From contig JACOSL010000064.1 of NCBI GenBank assembly GCA_016179045.1, positions 1 to 58,436 of the forward strand: 58,436 nucleotides of DNA, in the 5' to 3' direction. Shown one piece after another: positions 28,831 through 37,171 of this stretch (its first letter is position 1; each line of letters opens with the position of its first letter). A model generated the notes under the pieces. That model ran no database searches. It saw only the letters and a list, made by a program, of their open reading frames with translations, and was not told the DNA's origin. The DNA is from Fimbriimonas ginsengisoli. GTDB taxonomy: Bacteria > Armatimonadota > Fimbriimonadia > Fimbriimonadales > Fimbriimonadaceae. A program made the translations under genes and the position numbers.

Positions 28831-28878
28831 GAGTGACAAGTGACTAGCGACTAACGACCCAGCCCATCGTCACTCGTC
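28831..28878. repeat. degenerate GAGTGAC-type short repeats
   Basis: Words such as GAGTGACAAGTGACTAGCGAC occur here. CGTCACTCGTC (28868-28878) is the exact reverse complement of 1380-1390. The segment lies between the RidA and pilin-like genes. Confidence 0.4.
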
Positions 28879-28884
28879 CGCACG

Positions 28885-28925
28885 CTTAACCCTCGCTTAA
28901 CCGCCCCATAAGCTCAGCTTAACCA
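28885..28925. promoter_or_regulatory. Pho-box-like array of four 8-bp blocks, 11-bp period
   Basis: Blocks CTTAACCC, CTTAACCG, CATAAGCT and CTTAACCA are separated by exactly 3 bases. Three of four match PyTTAAPyPyN, the cyanobacterial SphR Pho-box pattern. The 11-bp period is typical for tandem OmpR/PhoB-type response regulators. It lies 64-104 bases before the pilin-like gene. Confidence 0.55.
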
Positions 28926-28988
28926 CGACGCGGAAAGCTCTTGGGCGGGAGGTCTGGGGGATAAGCCGGATCACCCGAGGAGAAAGCA

Positions 28989-29960
28989 ATGCGCAAGGGC
29001 TTCACGCTCATCGAACTCTTGGTGGTCATCGCCATCATCGCCATTCTCGCATCGATCCTATTCCCGGTGTTCGCAAAGGCTAAGGAAGCGGCCAAGGCGA
29101 GCGCCTGTCTCTCCAACATGAAGGAGATCGGCATCGCCGTCCAGCTGTATCTAACCGACTACAACGACATATACAGCCCGGCCTACTACTACGGCAAGCC
29201 CAACGGCCCCGGCAGCCTGGATGATTCCGGCATCCACAGCTACTCGGGTCTGCTCCAGCCCTACATGAAGAACAAAGACATCTTCGTGTGCAAGATGGAC
29301 AAGGTCGGCGGCCAAGCCCCGACCAACTTCACGGGCGACAACCAGGGCGCGGGCGTTCCTTCCGGCGCGGTGGCCGGCAACCCCGCCATCGAAGACGACC
29401 AGGCGCCTCGCCTAAGCTACACGGTGAACGAGGCGCTGATGCCCAGGCCGAGGGGCGGCGTGGGCGGGACGCTGGTTGGCCAGCCTCAGCAGGTGGTCAA
29501 CGCAACGACCGTCGATTCGTCCTCGAACACGATCCTTGTCGGCGAGTTCACCGACTACGTCAACGCGCTTAGCGGCGGCGGCCCCGGCGGCGTCAAGTAC
29601 AAGTCGCATCGGCCGACCGACGCGTGGGCGCTCGACGCGGCGGGCACGATCCCGTACGACACGAGCAACACGAACAACAGCCCGGTCTACGCGCTAAGCG
29701 CGTCGCGGATCGATGCGCTGTTCGCCCTGCAGCCGACGATTCCATTCGGCTCGGCCATCTACCCGCACATCGTGTACCTGAACTCCGGCCGCCACGCCAG
29801 CGGCAACAACTGGGTGTTCGGCGACACGCACGCCAAGTGGCTGCGCGTCGGCCAGACCGTGAACTGCAAGCACTACATGTGGGGAATCAAGGCCTACAAC
29901 CAGTCAGGCCAGCCCGACATCCTCTGCCCCGACGACCTGACTCCGACCGAAGTCAACTAG
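28989..29960 (+). CDS. type II pseudopilin-like protein (prepilin N-terminus, DUF1559-like)
   Basis: The 323-residue product begins [19 protein letters not shown], with a prepilin peptidase site (KG|FTLIE) and the membrane-spanning helix of type IV pilins and pseudopilins. [24 protein letters not shown] and [11 protein letters not shown] follow. The C-terminal [14 protein letters not shown] segment is like the H-X9-DG motif of DUF1559 proteins of Planctomycetes and Armatimonadota. The ATG follows GAGGAG. Such genes occur in many copies per genome and may form short fibres or surface structures; the role is unknown. A clean terminator follows. Confidence 0.88.
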   Translation: MRKGFTLIELLVVIAIIAILASILFPVFAKAKEAAKASACLSNMKEIGIAVQLYLTDYNDIYSPAYYYGKPNGPGSLDDSGIHSYSGLLQPYMKNKDIFVCKMDKVGGQAPTNFTGDNQGAGVPSGAVAGNPAIEDDQAPRLSYTVNEALMPRPRGGVGGTLVGQPQQVVNATTVDSSSNTILVGEFTDYVNALSGGGPGGVKYKSHRPTDAWALDAAGTIPYDTSNTNNSPVYALSASRIDALFALQPTIPFGSAIYPHIVYLNSGRHASGNNWVFGDTHAKWLRVGQTVNCKHYMWGIKAYNQSGQPDILCPDDLTPTEVN

Positions 29961-29983
29961 ACTTTCATCTGACCTGACCCATA

Positions 29984-30005
29984 GGCCCGCCCTTCGGGGC
30001 GGGCC
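29984..30005 (+). terminator. rho-independent terminator with TTCG loop
   Basis: A perfect 9-bp stem (GGCCCGCCC / GGGCGGGCC) with a TTCG tetraloop. CCCCTTTT follows at 30007-30014. It lies 24 bp after the pilin-like gene. Confidence 0.9.
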
Positions 30006-30078
30006 GCCCCTTTTGGCGCCGGGGCTCGTCGGCCCACGGCACGCCGAGGGCTGCCCACGTGTCGGGACAAAAGCAGCC

Positions 30079-30495
30079 CTAAGTCGGGATGCCGGACGAA
30101 ATCTCTGCGAAGAGGCGCTTGACGCGCCGCTCGATTTCGTAGCGAATTTCTCGCACCTGCTCGATGGGTTGACCAGCGGGATCGGCTAGGGCCCAATCAT
30201 CGGTCAGAACGAAGCGAGTGGGGCAGGCACCGGTGTCGACGCCGCAGCCCATCGAAACCACCTTCGTCGCCCGCCGCACCATCTCGGATGTGAGCGCTTT
30301 AGGCTTCTGGCCCTTCATCGAAATTCCGAGCTCGGCCATCGCCTCGACTACGGTCGGATTGAGGGCACCTGCGCCCAGTGTGCCGGCGGACTCGGCACGG
30401 ACGTCCATCCCTCCCTCTCGCGCGAGACGGTTGAAGAAAGCCTCGGCCATCTGGGAACGACCGGTGTTGTGGACGCAGACGAAGAGCACCAACAT
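30079..30495 (-). CDS. arsC: arsenate reductase, thioredoxin-coupled (LMW phosphatase fold)
   Basis: It reduces arsenate to arsenite, which is then exported. The 138-residue product has the P-loop CVHNTGRSQMAEAFF, which contains the first catalytic Cys. VVSMGCGVDTGACPTRFVLTDDW carries two more cysteines, the relay set of thioredoxin-coupled ArsC, and ADPAG the acid. LMW protein tyrosine phosphatases lack the extra cysteines. The ATG is 9 bases after TAGACT. No arsR, acr3 or arsB is next to it. Confidence 0.88.
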   Translation of the reverse strand: MLVLFVCVHNTGRSQMAEAFFNRLAREGGMDVRAESAGTLGAGALNPTVVEAMAELGISMKGQKPKALTSEMVRRATKVVSMGCGVDTGACPTRFVLTDDWALADPAGQPIEQVREIRYEIERRVKRLFAEISSGIPT

Positions 30496-30504
30496 GCCTG
30501 TGCA

Positions 30505-30510
30505 AGTCTA
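30505..30510 (-). promoter_or_regulatory. -10 box of arsC
   Basis: TAGACT on the minus strand, 9 bases before the ATG; the leader is 0-3 nt. Confidence 0.4.
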
Positions 30511-30520
30511 CCGATGGCGG

Positions 30521-30844
30521 CTAAGGCTCCAGCTCGACCCCGGGATCCCAGCCCTGCTCGCTCGCCCGCATCAGCACGCGAACCCGCATGTCTCGGTCGG
30601 CTCGAATCTGGCAGCTCAGCCGGAACTCGCCAAGCACGCCGTCTTCTTCCAGGCAGTCATGCTCCTTGGCGCCCATCGGAGGCTCCTTGGAGAGAAACGC
30701 CACGCGGCAGGTGGTGCAGCGCGCGTTTCCACCGCAGCGATGGCTAATGTCGATTCCTGCCCGCTCGATCGCAAGAGCGAGCTTGGCGCCTTCATCAATG
30801 GCGAAGGGCTCGAAGCCCTCCACCTCAACGGTGTAGGTTCGCAT
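30521..30844 (-). CDS. 2Fe-2S ferredoxin
   Basis: This small electron carrier (107 residues) has the plant-type cysteine set: CGGNARCTTC in one loop and a further Cys near the end (RLSCQIRADRDM). The N-terminus YTVEVEGFEPFAIDEGAKL is the ferredoxin beta-grasp start. I chose the ATG at 30844; a TTG at 30871 would add nine residues. Its redox partner cannot be named. The start is divergent from the M20 peptidase gene. Confidence 0.85.
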   Translation of the reverse strand: MRTYTVEVEGFEPFAIDEGAKLALAIERAGIDISHRCGGNARCTTCRVAFLSKEPPMGAKEHDCLEEDGVLGEFRLSCQIRADRDMRVRVLMRASEQGWDPGVELEP

Positions 30845-30899
30845 GATCTTGGGGGTGATCTTACTAGGCAAGGCAGCGCGGCATGAAGCGGCGAGCGGC

Positions 30900-30905
30900 T
30901 AAACT
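30900..30905 (+). promoter_or_regulatory. -10 box of the M20 peptidase gene, leaderless
   Basis: TAAACT lies 7 bases before the ATG at 30913. This favours 30913 over the ATG at 30883. Confidence 0.5.
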
Positions 30906-30912
30906 CGGCCTC

Positions 30913-32040
30913 ATGGTTCAGGAGGAACGCCTCGTCGAGCTCTTCAAGGAGCTCTGCTTCATCAACGCGCCCCCGCTTGGCGAGCGCGATTCGGTTGCTT
31001 TCGTGAAGGACCTACTCGCCAAGGCGGGCCTCGAAGTGTATGAGGACGAGGCGGGCGGGAAGATCGGAGGCAACGGCAACAACCTCATTGCCTGGCTCCG
31101 TGGCAGTTTGCAACAAGCGCCGAAGGTGTTCCTGTCGGCCCACTTCGACACCGTAGAGCCGACCGCCGGCCTCCAGATGGAAGAGCGAGACGGCGTGTTC
31201 GCGAGCGCTTCGGATACGATCCTCGGCGCGGACGACAAAGGGGGCATGGCCCCCGCGATCGAGGCGGTCTTGGCTCTGAAGGAGTCGGGCTTGCCCCATG
31301 GCGATGTCTGCCTGCTACTCAGCGTGGCGGAGGAGATCGGACTCAAGGGGGCGGGCGCTCTTGAGGTTCAGGACTTGGGCCTCGACTTTGGCTATGTGCT
31401 CGATACGGGGCCTCCCGTCGGCTCCTTCGTCACCCGCACCGCAACCCACGACAACCTCATTGTCACCATTCACGGCAAGGCCGCCCATGCAGGCAAAGAC
31501 CCCGAGAAGGGCATCAACGCGATCGAAGTTGCCGCCGATGCGATCTCGGGAATGAAGCTGGGCCGCCTCGGGCCGGAGGCAACGGCGAACATCGGGATCA
31601 TCGAAGGAGGCACGGGCGTGAACGTGGTTTGCCCAACCGTGAAGATTCGCGCCGAGGCGCGCAACACGAGCGTGCCCGAACTCGACGCCCAGATCGCCCA
31701 CATGGTGAATCGCTTCGAGGAGGCGGCTCGCAAGCGCGGGGCGCGGGCGGAGATCCTGCACGAGCGCCATTACAGCGCCTACCACGTCGCCGACGACGCC
31801 CCGGTCGTCAAACTGGCCCAAGAGGCAAGTCGGACGCTTGGATTCGAGCCCACCCTGCGCACCACCCTCGGAGGCAGCGACGCCAACGTGTACAACGCAA
31901 AGGGCCTGCCCAGCATCGTGCTCGCCACCGCGATGGAGCATATCCACACCCACGACGAGTGCATCTCGCGCCAGGGCCTGATCGACACCGCTCGCCTTGC
32001 GCTGGAAATCCTCGTGCGCGCGTCGAAAATGACCCGCTGA
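30913..32040 (+). CDS. M20-family aminopeptidase (PepT-like)
   Basis: The 375-residue zinc metallopeptidase resembles PepT/tripeptidase-type M20B enzymes. Metal ligands are visible: SAHFDTV (His), GADDKGG (bridging Asp), VAEEIGLKG (general base Glu then Glu), DTG and MEHIHTHDE (late His). The dimerisation lid is inserted around residues 185-290 (IHGKAAHAGKDPEKGINAI). It cleaves short peptides in the cytosol. I chose the start from the TAAACT-N7-ATG arrangement. Confidence 0.9.
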   Translation: MVQEERLVELFKELCFINAPPLGERDSVAFVKDLLAKAGLEVYEDEAGGKIGGNGNNLIAWLRGSLQQAPKVFLSAHFDTVEPTAGLQMEERDGVFASASDTILGADDKGGMAPAIEAVLALKESGLPHGDVCLLLSVAEEIGLKGAGALEVQDLGLDFGYVLDTGPPVGSFVTRTATHDNLIVTIHGKAAHAGKDPEKGINAIEVAADAISGMKLGRLGPEATANIGIIEGGTGVNVVCPTVKIRAEARNTSVPELDAQIAHMVNRFEEAARKRGARAEILHERHYSAYHVADDAPVVKLAQEASRTLGFEPTLRTTLGGSDANVYNAKGLPSIVLATAMEHIHTHDECISRQGLIDTARLALEILVRASKMTR

Positions 32041-32120
32041 GAACCGTGAGGCGGCGCGCCGCGTCGCTTCGTCTCTGCATTAGGCTTGGTCGGACCCCGG
32101 GCCGTTCGAGGAGGTTTGAA

Positions 32121-32642
32121 ATGGATCGGAGGTTAGTGGCCGCTGCCGCCGGCATGGCGATTTTGGGAACGGCATTCCCCGCCTGGGGCCAGGAGAGCAA
32201 GCCGGTTGGGCTTTCGGTGAAAGCAGGGCTGTTTTGGCCGAGCAGCTCGGCCGGGCGAAACGCGGGCTCGACTTGGTTTGCGGGCGGCGCCGAGTTTCGG
32301 GTGCGCGACGCGAGCGTGGAGACGAAGGGCATTGGGCCGAACTCGACGATCACCGCGTCGCTTGACTACTACAACAAAGGCGGCTTTTCCAACATGCCCG
32401 TCCTCCTGAACGTGGTGACCCATACGAGCGAGATGTATTACACGGTCGGCGCTGGCGTGGGCTTTAACCGCACGCCGGACGGCAGCGGAGGCACCGACTC
32501 AAAAACCCGATTTGCCTGGCAAGCCGGCGTAGGCTACGATTTCATGCAGGGCAAGTCGCCTCTGTTCGTCGAGGGTAAATACTTCGGCAACGCGAGCAGC
32601 GACCTCAACGGGTTCGGGGTATTCGTCGGGATCCACATCTAG
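32121..32642 (+). CDS. outer-membrane beta-barrel-like protein
   Basis: The 173-residue product has a signal peptide (residues 1-22, up to AWG). An eight-stranded-barrel-like pattern follows: GLSVKAGLFWPSSSAG, TWFAGGAEFRVRD, MYYTVGAGVGFNRT, FAWQAGVGYDFM and a final FVGIHI. The ATG at 32121 follows GAGGAGG. It resembles OmpA/OmpW-type small barrels, but no exact family can be given. Confidence 0.72.
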   Translation: MDRRLVAAAAGMAILGTAFPAWGQESKPVGLSVKAGLFWPSSSAGRNAGSTWFAGGAEFRVRDASVETKGIGPNSTITASLDYYNKGGFSNMPVLLNVVTHTSEMYYTVGAGVGFNRTPDGSGGTDSKTRFAWQAGVGYDFMQGKSPLFVEGKYFGNASSDLNGFGVFVGIHI

Positions 32643-32697
32643 GATAGCCTCGGTCCTGGCAAACCCTCGATAGCCTCCAGCCGGCACGTCTGGAGGC
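32643..32697 (+). repeat. GATAGCCTC repeat with hairpin
   Basis: GATAGCCTCGG (32643-32653) and GATAGCCTCC (32669-32678) repeat the first arm of the 584/755 elements. GCCTCCAG (32673-32680) pairs with CTGGAGGC (32690-32697). It sits directly after the stop of the barrel gene and may terminate it. Confidence 0.5.
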
Positions 32698-32793
32698 ATA
32701 CTTCTGTGTGCAAGGCGGGAAAGGAGACATCCATGTCGCGCTCAGGGGCTGAACCTTCAGGGGCTCAAAGCGTCAATCCATGCGTAGAGAACC

Positions 32794-33423
32794 ATGGAGC
32801 TGCGACTCGGAGTCAATGGTTTGAGTTTGGGAATGCGTGCCGAACCGAACGCCGACGCGCACCTGCTTGAGCGTTGTCGGCGGCATGATCGGGAGGCGTT
32901 CGGCCAACTGGTCGACGCCTATCAAGGCCGTGTGTTCGGCTTCGTCCGAAGGATGCTGCCCAGCCAAGAAGACGCCTGGGACGTGACCCAGGAAGTATTC
33001 ATCCGGGCTTACCAGCACTTCGATCGCTTCGACGGGCGCTCTTCAGTAAAGACTTGGCTGTTCAGGATCGCCCACAACCTGTGCGTGGATCGCGCGAGAA
33101 AGGCGGCCCGGAGCATCGAAGAGCAGCCGCTGCCGGTGGGCCTAGAATCGGAAGATCGAATGGACCTGTCCGATCCCCGTTGGGAGCCAGAGCGGCTGGC
33201 TATGGAAGGCGAGTTGGCGGAAGCCGTTGAACAGGCGATAGCCGGCATGAGCGAGAAATTGCGCAGCGTCCTGCTGCTGCACGACAAAGAGGATGCCTCG
33301 TACGACGAGATCGCGCAAGCACTTGGCCTGCCGGTAGGCACGGTAAAGAGCCGACTGTTCCTCGCCAGGGTTCATTTGCAGAAATGTTTGACGCCCTACT
33401 TAAAAGGAGGGCAAGTGTCATGA
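32794..33423 (+). CDS. ECF-family RNA polymerase sigma factor
   Basis: The 209-residue product has sigma2 (FGQLVDAYQGRVFGFVRRML ... DVTQEVFIRAYQHFDRF) and sigma4 (MSEKLRSVLLLHDKEDASYDEIAQALGLPVGTVKSRLFLAR). The family is usually ~190 residues; the ATG at 32833 would give 196 and is a plausible alternative. An ATGA overlap couples it to the putative anti-sigma gene. With the RseB-like protein the order is rpoE-rseA-rseB-like, so it is probably an envelope-stress sigma factor. Confidence 0.9.
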   Translation: MELRLGVNGLSLGMRAEPNADAHLLERCRRHDREAFGQLVDAYQGRVFGFVRRMLPSQEDAWDVTQEVFIRAYQHFDRFDGRSSVKTWLFRIAHNLCVDRARKAARSIEEQPLPVGLESEDRMDLSDPRWEPERLAMEGELAEAVEQAIAGMSEKLRSVLLLHDKEDASYDEIAQALGLPVGTVKSRLFLARVHLQKCLTPYLKGGQVS

Positions 33424-33896
33424 GAATTTGGAAGAGAAAGAATGCGGAAGATGAAGGCATCGACAATCTGTCGATGGGTCCCCTCGAGTTGGACCTCGCG
33501 CTCGAACGAGCCGACCAGCTCGAGATGGCCCGACTCGTCAAGACCCTCGTCGACGAGCAACCGAGCCTAACTTGGAGAAGCGCGCTCAACGAGCGGCTGC
33601 GATCAGTCGACCAGACCCAACGCCGGAGGCGGGGAACGGCCTGGGTCTGGCGAGCGGGCGTCGCCCTTGGGTTGGCGGCAAGCGTGCTGGTTGGCTTTTT
33701 GATTTGGCCCGTGGCGGGCACCGTCCAGGTTCCTTCCGGCGCGGTGGAGAGCGGCTTGATCCGTGCGTTTCGCGAGGAAGTGGCGGCGAACGAAGTTGCT
33801 GGGGCCGGGGCCACGCCGCTGGAGCTGGATCAAAACGGAGGCGAGAGCCTTGCGCCGGACCAGGCTTATGAAGACACCGACGCCGAACCTACGTAG
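33420..33896 (+). CDS. putative anti-sigma factor, single-pass membrane protein
   Basis: The 158-residue product has a cytosolic N-terminus (residues 1-78) and one membrane helix (AGVALGLAASVLVGFLIWPV). An acidic outer tail follows. This is the plan of RseA-type anti-sigma factors. I see no zinc motif (HxxxCxxC), and similarity is only structural. Evidence is mainly position: ATGA overlap with the sigma gene and a 29-nt overlap with the RseB-like gene. Confidence 0.7.
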   Translation: MRIWKRKNAEDEGIDNLSMGPLELDLALERADQLEMARLVKTLVDEQPSLTWRSALNERLRSVDQTQRRRRGTAWVWRAGVALGLAASVLVGFLIWPVAGTVQVPSGAVESGLIRAFREEVAANEVAGAGATPLELDQNGGESLAPDQAYEDTDAEPT

Positions 33897-34860
33897 CCTC
33901 CTCTTGTGGGCGCTCTGGATGTTTGCCCAAGCCACTGCGTTGGGCCAGTCAGGGCGTCTAACACCCAACGAATGGGCTCGGGTCCCCGCCGTAGTCCAAA
34001 CCGCTCTGAGCGCGGGCGCTATCCGCTATGCCGGGACGCGTTGGGTGGAGTTCCGTGGGCCGAGGCGAGCCAACGGCCATTCCGAGTGGGTCCTCCACGA
34101 GGGAGATCGCACGCGAGTGGAGTTTCCGACCGACGCTAGTCTTCGCGGCCAAGTGATCGTGGACGCCGACGGTGAGCGCCGACATTACTTCCCGAAGCGC
34201 AATCTCATCGAGGTTTCACCATCTCGGGAGGATTTTCCGCGCGCCCGCCTCATTGCGATGGTCAGGCGCGGGCTGCGCCAAGCCGGCGGGATCAGGACCG
34301 AGGACGGGGGGCTGGTCGCCGGCCGGCCAACATCGCTGGTGACCTTGAAGGAGTTGCAGGGGATCGTACGGGCGAAGCTTTGGATCGATCCGGACAACGG
34401 CATGGCCCTCAAGCGTGCCCTCTTTGACCGTACTGGGGCAGTCGTAGCTTCCCTCGAATACCGTGCGATCAACTACGGTCCAGCCATCAAACCAGATTCC
34501 TTCCGGCTTGAGCGACCTGGTTCCCGCGTTGCGAACACCGTACAGCAAGGAACCCAGCGAGCGCGGCTAGCTGGCTTCCAGCCCCTCAAGCTGCCTCCCG
34601 GCAGCCCATATCGGCAGCAGTCCGCCCGGTTGGTGCGCGTCGGCGGCGGCCAGGCTTTCTCACAGATGTTCGCTGGGCCGTGGGGCCAGTTCTCGCTGTT
34701 CCATTTGAAGAAAGACGTGAACCTCAACCGACTCCGGCTGGCGGCTGGAGGGAGGGTCCACGTGACGACCTTCTCGCGAAACGGGCAGTCCTATGCGGTC
34801 GTCGGAGACATGGATGAGTCCGAACTCCGGGAAGTGGCGCGCCAGTTCACCGAGCGCTAA
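33868..34860 (+). CDS. RseB/MucB-like periplasmic regulator (LolA fold)
   Basis: The 330-residue product has a signal peptide ending near ATALGQ (residues 1-26). An N-terminal LolA-like domain (RYAGTRWVEFRGPRRANGHS ... RVEFPTDASLRGQVIVDADG) and a smaller C-terminal domain (GRVHVTTFSRNGQSYAVVGDM) match MucB/RseB. Such proteins bind misfolded outer-membrane proteins or LPS and guard the anti-sigma factor from cleavage. The start is the ATG at 33868, inside the anti-sigma gene. It is followed 25 bp later by PBP1A. Confidence 0.8.
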   Translation: MKTPTPNLRSLLLWALWMFAQATALGQSGRLTPNEWARVPAVVQTALSAGAIRYAGTRWVEFRGPRRANGHSEWVLHEGDRTRVEFPTDASLRGQVIVDADGERRHYFPKRNLIEVSPSREDFPRARLIAMVRRGLRQAGGIRTEDGGLVAGRPTSLVTLKELQGIVRAKLWIDPDNGMALKRALFDRTGAVVASLEYRAINYGPAIKPDSFRLERPGSRVANTVQQGTQRARLAGFQPLKLPPGSPYRQQSARLVRVGGGQAFSQMFAGPWGQFSLFHLKKDVNLNRLRLAAGGRVHVTTFSRNGQSYAVVGDMDESELREVARQFTER

Positions 34861-34873
34861 ACCTGACCCGCGC

Positions 34874-34879
34874 TATACT
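34874..34879 (+). promoter_or_regulatory. -10 box of the PBP1A gene, leaderless
   Basis: TATACT lies 6 bases before the GTG at 34886. PBP1A can thus be expressed independently of the sigma operon. Confidence 0.55.
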
Positions 34880-34885
34880 CAGCCC

Positions 34886-37165
34886 GTGTCGGGCAAAGAG
34901 CCAAGCCGAGGGGGTGGACGCAGGCGGCGGAAGGCTCGGCCACCTTGGGTGCGAAAACTCAAGATCACGCTTGCCGTCATTTCGCTGGTGCTCGTGGTCG
35001 CCTGCCTTGCGGGCGGCCTGTATTTCCTCAGCGCGGTGAACGAGGCAAGAGCCGAGCTTCCTAAGATCGACGCAGCGGCTGGGCAGCTTTCCGCCCCGCC
35101 AACCGAGATCCTTGCCGCCGACGGCACTCCCCTCTACCGGGTGAGCGGCGAGCTTCGCGAGTACGTCCCCCTCGCCGAGATTCCCAAGGTCGTCCAGAAC
35201 GCGATGATCGCAGCCGAAGACCGGCGCTTCTACGACCATAGAGGGGTGGACTATAAGGCGATCCTCCGAACGGTGTTCGTGAATACGCGGGATTGGAAGG
35301 TGGCTCAAGGAGGCAGCACGCTCACGATGCAGCTCGCCAAGCAGCTGTCCTCCAAGGGCGAACGCACCTTCGGCCGAAAGGTCCATGACATGGCCCTTGC
35401 CACCGCGATGGAAAGCGGCGGCATGACAAAGCAGCGCATCCTGGAGCTCTACCTCAACCAGGTTTACTTTGGCGGCCATGCGTACGGCGTGAAGGCGGCG
35501 GCCGAGGTGTTCTTCGGCAAGCAGCTCGCCAAGCTGACCGTTAGCGAGGCCGCGTTTCTCGCGCGCCTCGTTCGCCGCCCGAGCAACTGGAAGGATCTCT
35601 ATCGCAATCAAAAGCTGCTGCAGGCTGCCACGGATAATCGCAACGTAGTTCTCGGGATCATGCTCGGCGACAAAATGATCGACCAGGCGCAGTACGACCG
35701 AGCGATCGCCGAGGAGCCCGCCCTCAACAAGCGCCCGCCCAAGAGCAGCGCCCGCATCCTGATGGCGCCCTACTTCGTGACCCACGTGCTCGACCTCGTG
35801 CGCCGCGAATTGCCAGACATAGACCTGAAGGCGGGCGGCTACAAGATCGAAACGACGCTCGACCCCGCCTTGCAGCAGCTTGCAGAGCGCGAGGTGCGCA
35901 GAGTCGTCGCCCTTTACCGGAGGCGCAAGGTGACGACCGCCGCTTTCGTAATGATGAACTCCGAAGGCCAGATTCTCGCTGAGGTCGGGGGCGCAGAATT
36001 CGAGAAGAACCAATACAACATGGTCTATCAAGGCCGTCGCCAGCCGGGATCGAGCTTCAAGCCCTTCATGTATGCCACCGCGCTCGCCGCAGGCGTGGTC
36101 CACATGGACGATTACATCTCCAACGAACGCATAACGTTCCCCGCCCCGCCAGGCGGGGAGGCTTACTCGCCGCAGAACAGCAACTCCAAGTACGGCGGCG
36201 ATCTGCCCTTGCGCTTGGCATTTGCCATCTCGGTCAACATCCCGGCCGTTCGCACGATCGCCAAGGTCGGGCCACGCAAGGTGGTCGAGACCGCCCACGA
36301 GGCGTTCGGCTTTGTCTCGCCTCTCGATCCGGTCCTCCCCTTAGCGCTGGGCGCGAGCGCGGTCAACCCCCTCGAGATGGCCCAGGGCTACAGCGTCTTC
36401 ATGCTCCGGGGCGACCGGGCCACGCCCTATGCGATCAAGCGCGTGCTGAATCCTGATGGCGAGGTCATCAAGGAATACGGCCCGAACATCAAGCGCAACG
36501 TGATGGATGCGCACGTTTGCGAGGAGATAGATCAGCTGATGCGCGGCGTGATCGAATACGGCACGGGAACTCGCGCCAAGATCGTGCCGAACGCCCGTGG
36601 CAAGACGGGCACGACAAGCGAGAACCGCGACGCGTGGTTCTGCGGCTACAGCGACGGGCTCCTTGGGATCGGATGGATCGCCAACGAGCGCAGGCCCGAC
36701 CCGAACGGGCCGCCAGTGTACGACCCGATGGAATCCACCGTGTTCGGTGGCAACGTGACGGTGCAGTTTTGGGCCTCGGTCATGAAAGCGGCCCACGACA
36801 AGTACGGCACTCGCTTTGCGACTAGCATCAAGCCCTCAACGGGGGTGAACGTCGCGCCCGCCCCTGCGCTTGCCCCCGACCAAGCAGGCCAGCCTGTTAA
36901 CGGCAAGTCGAAGATGGGTCCGGTCGGCGGAGACGACGCGTCCGACGCCGATTTGCCTTCCACCGCCCCCGACGATAAGGTTCCGCCGAAGACGGCCCCC
37001 GATCAGCCTCCCACCCCGCCGCCCGAACCGGTGATCCAATACGTTGAGGCGGAAGTGTGTGCCGATTCGGGCATGCTCGCTACTCCGTACTGTCCAGAGA
37101 CAGTGGTGCGCCGCTTTCGCAAGGGTGAGGAGCCGAAGGGCGTCTGCCCGATCCACAAGGGGTAG
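34886..37165 (+). CDS. mrcA: penicillin-binding protein 1A (glycosyltransferase-transpeptidase)
   Basis: This class A PBP polymerises and cross-links peptidoglycan. The 759-residue product has one N-terminal membrane helix after a basic stretch. The GT51 domain has AAEDRRFYDHRGVDY with the catalytic Glu and QGGSTLTMQLAKQL. The transpeptidase domain has Ser389 in PGSSFKPF, SVN in FAISVNIPAVRT, and KTGTT at about 573. The tail is Pro/Asp-rich, then C-x-C-like (VCADSGMLATPYCPE). Start: GTG at 34886 after TATACT. PBP2 follows 6 bp later. Confidence 0.96.
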   Translation: MSGKEPSRGGGRRRRKARPPWVRKLKITLAVISLVLVVACLAGGLYFLSAVNEARAELPKIDAAAGQLSAPPTEILAADGTPLYRVSGELREYVPLAEIPKVVQNAMIAAEDRRFYDHRGVDYKAILRTVFVNTRDWKVAQGGSTLTMQLAKQLSSKGERTFGRKVHDMALATAMESGGMTKQRILELYLNQVYFGGHAYGVKAAAEVFFGKQLAKLTVSEAAFLARLVRRPSNWKDLYRNQKLLQAATDNRNVVLGIMLGDKMIDQAQYDRAIAEEPALNKRPPKSSARILMAPYFVTHVLDLVRRELPDIDLKAGGYKIETTLDPALQQLAEREVRRVVALYRRRKVTTAAFVMMNSEGQILAEVGGAEFEKNQYNMVYQGRRQPGSSFKPFMYATALAAGVVHMDDYISNERITFPAPPGGEAYSPQNSNSKYGGDLPLRLAFAISVNIPAVRTIAKVGPRKVVETAHEAFGFVSPLDPVLPLALGASAVNPLEMAQGYSVFMLRGDRATPYAIKRVLNPDGEVIKEYGPNIKRNVMDAHVCEEIDQLMRGVIEYGTGTRAKIVPNARGKTGTTSENRDAWFCGYSDGLLGIGWIANERRPDPNGPPVYDPMESTVFGGNVTVQFWASVMKAAHDKYGTRFATSIKPSTGVNVAPAPALAPDQAGQPVNGKSKMGPVGGDDASDADLPSTAPDDKVPPKTAPDQPPTPPPEPVIQYVEAEVCADSGMLATPYCPETVVRRFRKGEEPKGVCPIHKG

Positions 37166-37171
37166 CCAGCG

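Noticed and set aside
34847-36298. A 483-codon ORF opposite PBP1A
   Set aside because: PBP1A is intact on the plus strand with all motifs; the antisense product is a His/Leu/Ala-rich shadow.
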